Of a stretch of DNA of 54,162 nucleotides, positions 8,123 to 15,408 are shown one piece after another. Below the pieces are notes generated by a model. It saw only the letters and a program-made list of their open reading frames with translations, had not been told where the DNA came from and did not search any database. Origin of the DNA: Pseudomonas fontis (GTDB lineage Bacteria > Pseudomonadota > Gammaproteobacteria > Pseudomonadales > Pseudomonadaceae). Within the stretch, counting starts at the first letter, position 1; every line of letters starts with the position of its first letter. Where the stretch lies: contig NZ_JAMDGY010000049.1 in assembly GCF_028656955.1 (NCBI RefSeq), positions 1 to 54,162 of the forward strand. Reading direction: 5' to 3'. Made by a program: the position numbers and the translations under genes.

Positions 8123-8162
8123 CGTTTCACTCCATTGAGCGACCGCAGGGCGGCGTTGGGTA
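7953..8162. repeat. 210-bp direct repeat, left copy
   Basis: Matches 15125-15334 at 208 of 210 positions by hand alignment, in the same orientation. It contains almost all of the 58-residue membrane-protein gene plus its ribosome site and leader. The two copies are 7172 bp apart and bracket the accessory segment with the IS element and the protease/SLATT-like genes. Confidence 0.9.
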
Positions 8163-8209
8163 GGCGGTGGGAGGATTAAGCGAAACTCGACCTGGCATGA
8201 ACACAACAG

Positions 8210-8284
8210 GTCGAGCGCATCGGCCGAAAGCCGCTCGCGGAGTCTTATCGTACGGGGGGGCTGGGTACGTGGCATGACTGAATG
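8210..8284 (+). pseudogene. osmE: Fragment of osmE
   Basis: These 75 bp align without gaps to positions 15535-15609 inside the intact osmE gene, with about 62 of 75 bases identical by hand count. The rest of the gene is missing on both sides. In both places the fragment or gene lies just beyond the 210-bp repeat, so the repeated unit was once longer (membrane gene plus osmE) and this copy has decayed by an internal deletion. Confidence 0.75.
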
Positions 8285-8288
8285 TTGA

Positions 8289-8536
8289 CACATTCTTGTC
8301 AACATCCACTATCAAGCGGTCAACAATGACCTTCTGCTATACACTTCGGAAGACGTGGATCAGAATGGAATCATTCAGCATGGGGTCATGCTCAGGACTT
8401 CTACCTGAACAATGTCAATACCAATACCGACTACCTGGCAGACAGCACTGGTGCCGGGTTCGATCTGTCCCAGTTGCTGCCCACTGACCAGGCTTCGTAC
8501 ACCGAGACCTCGTTGCAGAACCTGGCGTTGGTGTAA
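8289..8536 (+). pseudogene. C-terminal remnant of an unrecognised protein, frameshifted
   Basis: One frame reads ...NNDLLLYTSEDVDQNGIIQHG and then runs into a stop. A second frame continues from about 8388 as HAQDFYLNNVNTNTDYLAD and further to ALV and a stop at 8534-8536. The two pieces read as one protein with a single frameshift near 8385-8392. The DVDQNG part resembles a calcium-loop or large secreted-protein tail, but no family can be named. There is no start codon with a ribosome site, so only the 3' end of an older gene remains. Confidence 0.5.
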
Positions 8537-8580
8537 GTTTCCTGGGACTGGAAAGAGTTGAACAAAAGGAGGTGTATTTC

Positions 8581-9006
8581 ATGGAAATTTCTAAAGGCAT
8601 ACCTTTGGCGACAACGTCGCGCAGCATTGCAGAGTTGAATCTTCCGCAGGTCAAATCGAACGCCAACTTCGCTCATGACCTGAAGGCCGCAGCTGAAGGT
8701 CTGCGTAAAGCCGAAGAAGTGGAACGAGGCATAGGTCGTCTTGATGCCGATAACGCTCCCCATAATGCAGCCAACGTTGTCATGAAGGGTGATCAGCTTG
8801 TTGCGACAATTTACAAGTCTGGCGTGGTAGCGGTTACCGACGCCTACGCCGCACAGCTGAAAAACCTGAATCTCCCTGGTGATAACTCTGGAGAGTTGGG
8901 CTCGCTTCGTGCCGCAATGATAGCGAAGGCTGTAGGCGGGGAAGTCATGAATGCAAACACATCTTCCTCTGCTTCCTGGCAATCTCGCTTTTCAGCAAAA
9001 GCATAG
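8581..9006 (+). CDS. Hypothetical soluble 141-residue protein
   Basis: A strong AAAGGAGG site lies 8 nt before this ATG, which decides the start over the GTG at 8572 that lies within that site. The protein is mostly helical, Ala/Leu/Asn-rich, without signal peptide or membrane segment, and ends in a Ser-rich tail (NTSSSASWQSRFSAKA). It follows closely after the remnant of a larger gene, as an accessory or chaperone-type gene might. A good intrinsic terminator follows. I do not recognise the family. Confidence 0.65.
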   Translation: MEISKGIPLATTSRSIAELNLPQVKSNANFAHDLKAAAEGLRKAEEVERGIGRLDADNAPHNAANVVMKGDQLVATIYKSGVVAVTDAYAAQLKNLNLPGDNSGELGSLRAAMIAKAVGGEVMNANTSSSASWQSRFSAKA

Positions 9007-9036
9007 CGCCAACTGAGCCAGTCTTTAACCCGCTCA

Positions 9037-9067
9037 TAAAAAAGCCCTGCTTCGGCGGGCTTTTTTA
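9037..9067 (+). terminator. Intrinsic terminator
   Basis: AAAAGCCCTGC, loop TTCG, GCGGGCTTTT followed by further T residues. A classic GC stem with T-run about 30 bp after the stop of the 141-residue gene; the A-run on the left makes it potentially bidirectional. Confidence 0.9.
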
Positions 9068-9124
9068 TCGCACGCTATTCGCAGAAAAACATTGCGCACG
9101 ATTGGCATGCAATGAGCACAACTA

Positions 9125-10071
9125 GGTTCTGTCTGAAATTCATAGAAACCGAACGCCAGTGGCGCGAACGCTGAGATTTTGTATGGTTTTCAGCCATCTA
9201 TGGAAAGGAATCCTGTGATGGCTAAGCGCTACGAAATTTCGGATGAGGTATGGGATGTGCTCGCTGATCTCTTCACCCCAACCCACACCAGAGGCCGACC
9301 ACGATCAAGTGATCGCCTGATGCTCGATGGCGTGCTGTGGTTGTTACGGCCAGGTGCTGCCTGGCGGGACATGCCCGAGTGTTTTGGGCCTTGGCGTACG
9401 GTTTATCACCGCTTCCGGGTTTGGCGAAACCGAGGAACTTTTGATCAGATGCTCAAGCGATTACATCTCAAGCTCAATGATCAAGGGCTTATTGATCTAC
9501 AAATCTGGATGATCGATTCAACTGCTGTTCGTGCTACCCGCGCCTCATCAGGTGCAGGTAAAAAAGGGGGCCTGATGAACCCGCCGACCTTGCTCTAGGC
9601 CGAAGTCGCGGTGGCCTCACCACCAAGATTCACATGCTCTGCGACGCCAACGGCGTGCCATTGCGCTTTCTTCTTTCAGGCGGTCAAGCCAGCGATATCA
9701 GCTACGCACAGCCATTGCTGGACGAGGTCTGCATCCCGGCGAGCAAACGCGGCCGACCTCGCAAGCGCTGCCGCTGGCTTCTGGCTGGCAAGGGCTACGA
9801 CGCTGATGCACTCTGGCGTTACTGTGAGCGATATCGTATGCAACCGGTTATTCCTTTGCGTGCGATGAAGCGCAAACCCAAGCCAGGATTGCCCCGCCTG
9901 TTTGATCGTCCCAAGTACCGCCAACGTAACGTGATCGAGCGTATGCTCGACTGGCTGAAAGTGAATCGCCGAATCGTGACACGCTTCGACAAGCTCGCAA
10001 AAAGTTATGGAGCGATGGTCTCGTTGGTTTGTGTCATGCGGTGTCTACGACACCTTTGTTCAGACAGAGCC
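9125..10071 (+). mobile_element. IS5-family (IS427-type) insertion sequence, apparently complete
   Basis: 947 bp with terminal inverted repeats GGTTCTGTCTGAA (left) and GGCTCTGTCTGAA (right, read inward), flanked by TA on both sides (9123-9124 and 10072-10073) as a 2-bp target duplication. It carries one transposase read from two frames. Two shorter relatives lie nearby (13190-13272 and 14866-15118). It sits in the accessory segment, just beyond the terminator of the 141-residue gene. Confidence 0.9.
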
Positions 10072-10074
10072 TAA
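9218..10074 (+). CDS. IS5/IS427-type transposase, made by -1 frameshift
   Basis: The first part starts at ATG 9218 (AAGGA 8 nt upstream), has the N-terminal helix-turn-helix region (YEISDEVWDVLADLF) and the first catalytic Asp (WMIDSTAVRA). At about 9560 the run A6G5 allows a -1 shift: frame one stops soon after (TLL, stop), whereas the shifted frame reads GGPDEPADLALGRSRGGLTTKIH and continues. The second part supplies the second Asp (KGYDADALW) and the Glu of the Y-R-E signature (RNVIERMLDWLKVNRR), so the DDE triad is complete. The stop codon TAA is formed by the last base outside the element plus the TA target duplication, as in other IS427-type elements. Probably functional. Confidence 0.85.
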
Positions 10075-10293
10075 GAGCCCTGATCGCCGTTGATCTCTCT
10101 TAAGTCCTCAGAATCAACCTGCACGCACAGCCGACCGCGCTAGCATGTTTAGATTCTTCCACAGAATAACAATCAGAGGGGGAGTGAACAGCTGCGTAAT
10201 TGCATGGGATTGACCACCCATTTGCATTCGACTAGACCAGTCATTGGTGCAGGATGTGACCAGCTAAATGGGTGGCGATGACCGGCGGAAATC

Positions 10294-10479
10294 GGCCGAT
10301 TCTGTTGAAAAAGTCTGCCATGGTTTGCGCATCAAAAAAGCATGTGCCAGAGATTGAAATCTTTACTTTTGGCAGAGGCTTCCGGACTCGGATTTCACGT
10401 AGCAGCGTGCAAAAAAGGCGTTTTCACCAGTCAATGATCAGGCCGTTTGGTCGGACCGACTTTTTCAAAAAAATCGGCC
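10294..10479. repeat. MITE-like element, 186 bp with 22-bp inverted ends
   Basis: GGCCGATTCTGTTGAAAAAG at 10294 and the following two bases pair with the reverse complement of 10458-10479 at 20 of 22 positions. Nothing inside shows coding character. The ends differ from those of the IS427-type element, so its mobilising transposase is another, absent one. The rest of the 615-bp gap from the IS to the next gene (10075-10689) holds nothing else I can recognise. Confidence 0.6.
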
Positions 10480-10689
10480 AAAAGCAGACCATGAGCGCGC
10501 TGCTAAACTCCACAAACAACCAAAGCCATGTCGACTTTCCTGCTCACCTTATGTCTCGTTTCTGGTGCAGCGCTCAAGCAAGCAGGGGGTTCCCGATGGG
10601 TAAGGCTGATCGCTAGGCGACTGTTCTCCGCGCTGATTGTTGAGCGGGTGGTCGCCTAACAGAAGTGGCAAAATTACCGGAGAGAAGAC

Positions 10690-12480
10690 ATGTGCCATGG
10701 TCGCTTTTCGACTTTGAGCTATATTACATTTTGCCTCCTGTTCTTCATCAGCGAAAGTCACGCCAGTTGGTGGGGCGCGTTTTTAAATTCTGGAGAAGAG
10801 GTAGCGAAACTTGCGAAAAAAGCCAGTGTCGTGACAGGCCGTGCAGTATTAAAGACACTTCCCAAATCGCGACAGGGGGCGCACGCCCTAGAAATTTCAG
10901 GTAGCGAGGTTCGTGCTATTGATATCGCGGGGCGTGAAATTGTAATAGCCACTATGTCGACCGGTGCTGCGATGACTCTAACACCTCAGGGGACTGCGCT
11001 TCTTAAACAAGTGGAGCTGATTGTTTCTGAGATAGACATCAACCGTCTAGAAAATATAGTACGAGATGCAATAAAAGCGTCAGGCAAACCTGCGTTTGTT
11101 GTCAGCGAGACTGGCACAGTCGGCCGTTTGGTCGTTCGCGCCACGCCTACAGGTGAGACTCTGCTTATGGAAAAATATCCGGGAATATTCATCAGAATAG
11201 GAGAGCATTCAGGCGAGTTGAGTTGGGCGCTTGAGCGGCCATTCCAGAACGACAAGATTCGAGTTGTATCGCTCATGGATCCTTCTGATGCGGACGAACT
11301 GGCAAGACTTGACAAAGCAGTTGGAGAGTACCATATACCAGCCGGGTCAAATACGCCTAGCGAAGCCGTTCATCAAATACGCTCTCAACGCGAAAAAATA
11401 GTATTCATAGTAGGTCATGTAGAGAAAGACAAGTTCATAGTTCGCGATTCCGCAGGTCAAATCAAGAGTGAAATCTCTTTTTCCGAACTGGAGGATGCAG
11501 CAGAAAAAGCCGATGCATCACTATTCCTTCTTGGATGCTCAGCGGCGGCATGCTCAACTACATCTGCCTTTATCGACCCAGTAAATGCCTTACGAGTTGC
11601 GGATGGTTTGAAGGACGCAATTTCTCGCGCAACATTAGGTGATGCTTTATCTGCATTGTCGACTGCTGGCGACCTAGTGGTCAGTTCAAAGGTTGTGCAC
11701 TCCGCTCGAGTGATGCTTTTCGCAGAGCAGAAAGCTCTACTCGTCGACAAGCGAATAGAAAGTAGTTATCGCGTACTGAAGTTAACAACTGTTGGGCGTG
11801 AGCGCGCGGAAGAATTGGCCGACCGAATAGTTCCATACATTCCATCATGGGTACAATATCCGTACTTCGCTGGAGCTTTCTTCCTCATATTTTCTGCTCG
11901 CAGCATCGTGCGTGAATGGAAAAGCTTTCGCACTCCAGCCCCGGCGTTTGCACGAAACCCAATTATTTCCACCTTGGTAAAAGGCATTCGAATACTCGGT
12001 TTTGCGGTTTTAATGCCGTTGGCGGTTTGTCTCAACCTAGCCATCATTTTAGGAGCTTGGGTAGTTGGAACAGTACCGCTTTTTATGACTTTGGGCTGGA
12101 CTAGTTTGGTGCCCGCTTATTTTGGCTGGAAATGGTCTCGACACTTTGCAGAAGAAGCAAATGGCGAGCCCTGGACAGTCAGATACCTAGGGATACCTCT
12201 GTTTGTGGGGGTTATAGGAATTCTGGTCGCTATTTTAATGTCTCCAATTGAGCTATTTAGAGGCATTGAGTACGCAGACCTGCAAACGCGGCTCATCTAT
12301 TGGATTGTAAGTGGCAGCACTTCAATGCTCATATCTGCTTTCGCACTGCGCTTCTTGACTCGAAGAAACAGCAACTGGAACCCTGCCGATATCCCGGGAC
12401 TTGTAATTGCGGGAGCTCTTTTGCTGATTGAGTTTTGTGTATCCAGAGTGCTTCACAAGGGAGACACCGCAGATGACTGA
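10690..12480 (+). CDS. Membrane protein with caspase/CHAT-like protease domain
   Basis: The 596-residue protein begins with a hydrophobic signal or anchor (residues about 9-25). A soluble domain of some 360 residues follows and ends in a region typical of caspase-like/CHAT peptidases: VFIVGHVEKDKFIVRDSAG with H243, then ADASLFLLGCSAAACS with C283, the expected His-Cys dyad order and spacing. After residue about 390 come about five to six membrane helices (for example YFAGAFFLIFSA, LGFAVLMPLAVCLNLAIILG, GIPLFVGVIGILVAILM). GGAGAG stands 6 nt before the ATG. The base composition is clearly less GC-rich than the flanking core genes, suggesting transfer. It overlaps the next gene by 8 nt. If the first helix is a signal peptide the protease domain would be periplasmic, which is odd; it may be an inward anchor instead. 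A role in defence or regulated cell death is inference. Confidence 0.75.
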   Translation: MCHGRFSTLSYITFCLLFFISESHASWWGAFLNSGEEVAKLAKKASVVTGRAVLKTLPKSRQGAHALEISGSEVRAIDIAGREIVIATMSTGAAMTLTPQGTALLKQVELIVSEIDINRLENIVRDAIKASGKPAFVVSETGTVGRLVVRATPTGETLLMEKYPGIFIRIGEHSGELSWALERPFQNDKIRVVSLMDPSDADELARLDKAVGEYHIPAGSNTPSEAVHQIRSQREKIVFIVGHVEKDKFIVRDSAGQIKSEISFSELEDAAEKADASLFLLGCSAAACSTTSAFIDPVNALRVADGLKDAISRATLGDALSALSTAGDLVVSSKVVHSARVMLFAEQKALLVDKRIESSYRVLKLTTVGRERAEELADRIVPYIPSWVQYPYFAGAFFLIFSARSIVREWKSFRTPAPAFARNPIISTLVKGIRILGFAVLMPLAVCLNLAIILGAWVVGTVPLFMTLGWTSLVPAYFGWKWSRHFAEEANGEPWTVRYLGIPLFVGVIGILVAILMSPIELFRGIEYADLQTRLIYWIVSGSTSMLISAFALRFLTRRNSNWNPADIPGLVIAGALLLIEFCVSRVLHKGDTADD

Positions 12481-13072
12481 CACAGCTATACTCTCGATTC
12501 AATCAATTGTGGATTTGCTAAATCGCCGGAAACCTGACGCACTTACGCGTTTACAGTCGGAGTATCCATCGTATAAAAGCGCACTCGAACCCGGTAAGAA
12601 ACTCGGTGATGATTCACTTCCGTCATCGCAAATGTTACAAGACCTCGCGCAGCAGACTATAGCTGTAGCTAAGGAGGAGGGCCTGGCAACCTCGCAGAGG
12701 ATACAGCGAAGATTCCGTATGTCGGCCCGTCTTCGCCTGGCCGGTGCAGTTGTTTCATCATTGTCCTCGGCCGGAATTATCGCAGCTCTGACTCAAGGCT
12801 CCACTCGAGCTGCTTTGGTAAGTGGATGCATCGCGTTTGGTTCATCATGCTTCACGCTGGTCGCGCAGTATGTTGAGGACTATGCAGGTGGACAGCAGTC
12901 GCTCAAAGATCTACGGGAACGTGTAGCCACACATACTACCTGCATATGGGAAGTTGAGGCCGAATTGAAATTAATGGTAGCTCTAAACGAATCTGGCGGC
13001 ATAGAGGAACTAGTGCGGAAACTTAATGTGGCCGTGGCCGCTATTCGGCAAGCACAGCTAGCAGTTCCATGA
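12473..13072 (+). CDS. SLATT-like two-helix membrane protein, partner of the protease-domain gene
   Basis: 199 residues: a helical N-terminus, two adjacent membrane helices (about 88-106 and 112-133), then a long amphipathic helix (QQSLKDLRERVATHTTCIWEVEAELKL region). This layout is that of SLATT proteins, which are predicted pore-forming effectors of bacterial conflict systems; the match is by architecture, not by a proven signature. The start ATG overlaps the end of the upstream gene by 8 nt, so the two are translationally coupled. Codon use and base composition are like the upstream gene and unlike the core genes. An alternative is a general two-helix membrane protein of unknown role. Confidence 0.7.
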   Translation: MTDTAILSIQSIVDLLNRRKPDALTRLQSEYPSYKSALEPGKKLGDDSLPSSQMLQDLAQQTIAVAKEEGLATSQRIQRRFRMSARLRLAGAVVSSLSSAGIIAALTQGSTRAALVSGCIAFGSSCFTLVAQYVEDYAGGQQSLKDLRERVATHTTCIWEVEAELKLMVALNESGGIEELVRKLNVAVAAIRQAQLAVP

Positions 13073-13189
13073 ACCATGTGGAAAGTTGAATTTTCCGAAG
13101 GTATCCTCCGCTCTTCATCGACCAAAAAATCAAATCCAGCAATCCGTCAGATAATTACTCTTTTTGCCGCCCGCTGAGTTCGCACTTTA

Positions 13190-13272
13190 GGTTCTGTCTG
13201 AAACTCATAGAAACCGATGGTCTCGTTGGCTTGTGTCATGCGGTGTCTGCGACACCTTTTTCAGACAGCGCC
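13190..13272 (+). mobile_element. 83-bp internally deleted copy of the IS427-type element
   Basis: The left 29 or so bases match the left end of the 9125-10071 element and the right 55 or so match its right end, with nearly the whole transposase removed. The junction AAACCGATGGTCTC joins the two parts at a shared CGA. It is flanked by TA on both sides (13188-13189, 13273-13274), so it may have moved in this form, like a MITE. Confidence 0.85.
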
Positions 13273-13273
13273 T

Positions 13274-13390
13274 ATGAGTCCTAATCGCCTCGACTGGAGT
13301 ACGAACCGCGAGCTTGAACTCCTTACCGAATTGGCGCATTGGACCGCCGAGCCTGACGATTACGAGCGGCGAGTATTCGGTAGCGAGTAA
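13274..13390 (+). pseudogene. 38-codon remnant after the deleted IS copy
   Basis: An open frame MSPNRLDWSTNRELELL to VFGSE and stop begins exactly at the target-site TA of the deleted IS copy. Its composition (acidic, Trp/Leu/Glu) is protein-like but it lacks a ribosome site of its own. It is probably the 3' end of a gene cut by the insertion. Product unknown. The rest of the gap 13073-13449 shows nothing further except a terminator. Confidence 0.35.
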
Positions 13391-13410
13391 GGACATTACT
13401 TTTTTCCAGA

Positions 13411-13435
13411 TATAAAATAACCGCCCGTAGGCGGC
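13411..13435 (-). terminator. Intrinsic terminator of the lipoprotein gene
   Basis: Read leftward: CCGCC, loop TACG, GGCGG, then TTATTTTAT. It lies 15 bp behind the stop of the lipoprotein gene. Confidence 0.7.
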
Positions 13436-13449
13436 TTGTTTTTATGAAT

Positions 13450-13797
13450 TCAAATGCAGCTTTTTACTGATTCAGAGACATCACCCCTGCCTACTTGCAT
13501 CAAGGCGATTCGCTGAAAATGACGAACCGTCGAGCCAGTTGAAGTCTTTGAAACTTCCAAAAGCTCATCGGTTTGCCCTACACCTGGGTTGGCCATCACC
13601 AAACGATACCCTGTCTCAGTTTCGGTCATTGCCGACTCGGCGTTGAGGTCTTGCCACTTAGGGAAAACGCATAAGGCATATTGCTTCGGCAGTTTTTTGG
13701 TTGCCGAAACGAATACAGCATCACCTGACTTCAGCTCTGAAGGAGTGGTGCAACCTGCCAGCAGCGCCACCGCTACCGCCCCAATCAAAATTCGCAT
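13450..13797 (-). CDS. Small lipoprotein of unknown function
   Basis: 115 residues starting MRILIGAVAVALLAGCTTP, a type II signal with lipobox LLAGC (Cys at about 15). This start is preferred to a longer frame because GAGGAA lies about 8 nt upstream and the lipobox position is then normal. The mature part has two further cysteines (ALCVFP and the C-terminal SCI) and no recognised domain. The residue after the lipid-bearing Cys is Thr, not Asp, so outer-membrane sorting is expected. It lies downstream of the cysteine-repeat gene on the same strand, 114 bp away. Confidence 0.7.
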   Translation of the reverse strand: MRILIGAVAVALLAGCTTPSELKSGDAVFVSATKKLPKQYALCVFPKWQDLNAESAMTETETGYRLVMANPGVGQTDELLEVSKTSTGSTVRHFQRIALMQVGRGDVSESVKSCI

Positions 13798-13911
13798 GCC
13801 GTTTCCTCGTTGGTTTGGCGGGACTGTAGCATTTCCGAATTCAAAATCTCGTAGGCGGTAACTTTTTCCAATGCGTCGTCGATGCTTAAAATTGATGAAT
13901 TGGACCTTCAA

Positions 13912-14337
13912 TCAACGCTTCAAAGCATCACATTGCGCACGCAGGTCTCTGTCGGAGATCGAACCGCAACTACCGTTGTTGGTTTTCGCATTACACAGAT
14001 AGCGCTGATCTCTGTCGTCAATGCTATTGCAGCTGCCTCCGTTGGTTTCAGCATTGCAGGCGTAGCGTAGATCGCGGTCGGAGATCGAGTTGCAGCTTCC
14101 ATGGTTGGTCTTGGCATTGCAGTAGTAACGCTGGTCACTGTCGCTGATGCTGTTGCAACTACCCCCATTAGTTTCCGCGTTACAGGCATATCGCAGGTCG
14201 GTGGCGGAGATCGAGTTGCAACTGCCGTGGCCCTCCTTCGCTTTGCAATAAGCACGCTGATCCGAATCACCAATGCTGTCGCAGCTGGCAAAGGTATAGC
14301 CGCTAATCATCATCAGCAGGACAAAAATCAGTTTCAT
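13912..14337 (-). CDS. Secreted protein of six 21-residue cysteine repeats
   Basis: After a signal peptide (MKLIFVLLMMISGYTFA), the mature protein consists of six repeats of 21 residues, each with two cysteines in the pattern C-N-S-I-S-x-x-D-x-R-Y-x-C-N-A-x-T-N-x-G-S, giving about 12 cysteines. The repeats alternate between two types (DQRYYCNAKTNHGS and DLRYACNAETNGGS), so the real unit may be a 42-residue pair. Even cysteine number and export suggest disulfide bonds, one per repeat. The function is unknown; similar short Cys-repeat proteins are often small periplasmic or secreted proteins. The gene is followed by the lipoprotein gene. Confidence 0.8.
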   Translation of the reverse strand: MKLIFVLLMMISGYTFASCDSIGDSDQRAYCKAKEGHGSCNSISATDLRYACNAETNGGSCNSISDSDQRYYCNAKTNHGSCNSISDRDLRYACNAETNGGSCNSIDDRDQRYLCNAKTNNGSCGSISDRDLRAQCDALKR

Positions 14338-14549
14338 CTCTTTCTTCCTTGGTTTGCCGGGAGGCTACCCGGTATTTTTAACACCTAGCGTGCTCTGCGC
14401 ATCGGTATGTCAAATTGACACTATCAAAAGAAAAAGTTCCCGAGGTTTACCCGCAATTTACCAACTGGCCGGGCATCCAGCGTGGATGGAATGCCTCGGG
14501 CCTACCGTAGAAGCTTTGTGCCTCCAGCAAGCCATGCGAGGGAATGACA

Positions 14550-14810
14550 ATGGCACAGATAACTGCAAACACGGCGTTACACGTTACCCAGGTAGCAACC
14601 ACGCTACTGGGCGGCGCACCGGAGTGGAGCAACGCTTACGGAATCGGAGCCACCGTACCTGCTTCCGGTATTTACCGATGCACAGGATGCGGCGACGAGA
14701 TCACTTCCAACAAAGACGACAAATTCCCCCCTCAAAACCGACACCAGCACGCTAACCAATCGGCCCCCGTACAGTGGCAGTTGATCGTCAAAACCCAAAC
14801 AAAAGCGTAA
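14550..14810 (+). CDS. Small putative zinc-ribbon protein, 86 residues
   Basis: Contains GIYRCTGCGDEITSN and later PPQNRHQHANQ, that is a CxxC knuckle followed by a His pair that may complete a zinc site. It ends in PVQWQLIVKTQTKA. The ATG at 14550 is chosen because GAGGG lies 7 nt upstream; an ATG at 14544 is an alternative. The gene is isolated, between the cysteine-repeat gene and an IS remnant. Small single-knuckle proteins of this kind occur widely in Pseudomonas without known role. Confidence 0.6.
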   Translation: MAQITANTALHVTQVATTLLGGAPEWSNAYGIGATVPASGIYRCTGCGDEITSNKDDKFPPQNRHQHANQSAPVQWQLIVKTQTKA

Positions 14811-14865
14811 AGGACTTGCCCAGTCCTTTGCCTGCAAGCCCATGGACTGGGGTATTGATGACCTA

Positions 14866-15118
14866 GGTTCTGTAGGAAAGGAGATGTCGCAAACACCGTA
14901 TTGAACAAGCCAGCGAGACTATAGCGGCATAGCTTTTCGCGAGCTTGTCAAAGCGTGTCACGATCCGGCGGTTCTCTTTCAGCCAGCCAAACATGCGCTC
15001 GATGATGTTGCGCTGACGGTACTTGGGCCGATCAAACAGTCTTGATAAGCCAGGCTTGGGTTTGCGCTTCATCGAGCGCAGCGGGATGATTGGGTTTCTC
15101 GGTATTTCGTACAGCGCC
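14866..15118 (-). mobile_element. 253-bp internally deleted IS427-type relative
   Basis: Ends are GGTTCTGTAGGAAA and, inward from the right, GGCGCTGTACGAAA, related to but distinct from the ends of the 9125 element. Inside, in the leftward direction, only the C-terminal third of a transposase remains (MKRKPKPGLSRLFDRP onward, with the Glu of the DDE triad in IIERMFGWLKENRR). It is flanked by TA (14864-14865, 15119-15120). It entered exactly at the stop codon of the 58-residue membrane-protein gene and supplies the last base of that stop. Confidence 0.85.
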
Positions 15119-15294
15119 TAAGACCTGGCTGTGTTGTGGTGACACCAGATAAACACCGCTGCCAGCAGCAACGGCAACACCACTTCGGCTATTTCACTCT
15201 TGCCGCTGATGCACTGCAGGGCGGTGGTGACCAATACGACCACAGCCGCAAAGAGGCCAATCATCATTGGCCAGCGCAGGTACGTCGGGAACAT
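15118..15294 (-). CDS. 58-residue two-helix membrane protein, copy 2
   Basis: Differs from the copy at 7946-8122 by one Val to Ala change (SEIAEVV) and two silent differences near the end. The IS relic lies directly against its 3' end, yet the TAG stop is kept because the TA duplication plus a G from the element rebuild it. The same GGAG leader is present. It is divergent from osmE, which starts about 115 bp to the right. The function is unknown. Confidence 0.6.
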   Translation of the reverse strand: MFPTYLRWPMMIGLFAAVVVLVTTALQCISGKSEIAEVVLPLLLAAVFIWCHHNTARS

Positions 15295-15334
15295 CGTTTC
15301 ACTCCATTGAGCGACCGCAGGGCGGCGTTGGGTA
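15125..15334. repeat. 210-bp direct repeat, right copy
   Basis: Same orientation as 7953-8162, 208 of 210 bases identical. The homology stops within GGGTA at both right ends, after which only scattered similarity remains up to the osmE sequences. Confidence 0.9.
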
Positions 15335-15408
15335 AGAGGGGTGGTAGCTGAAGCGAATCTCGACTTTACTGGTAGGCATGTGAAAAACCCGAGAACGGGG
15401 GCCCTGCC

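Noticed and set aside
8572..8580. GTG at 8572 as start of the 141-residue protein
   Set aside because: It lies inside the AAAGGAGGTG ribosome site; the ATG at 8581 is correctly spaced.
10272..10616. 114-codon open frame over the MITE-like element
   Set aside because: It spans both inverted ends of the element, has no ribosome site and no protein-like composition.
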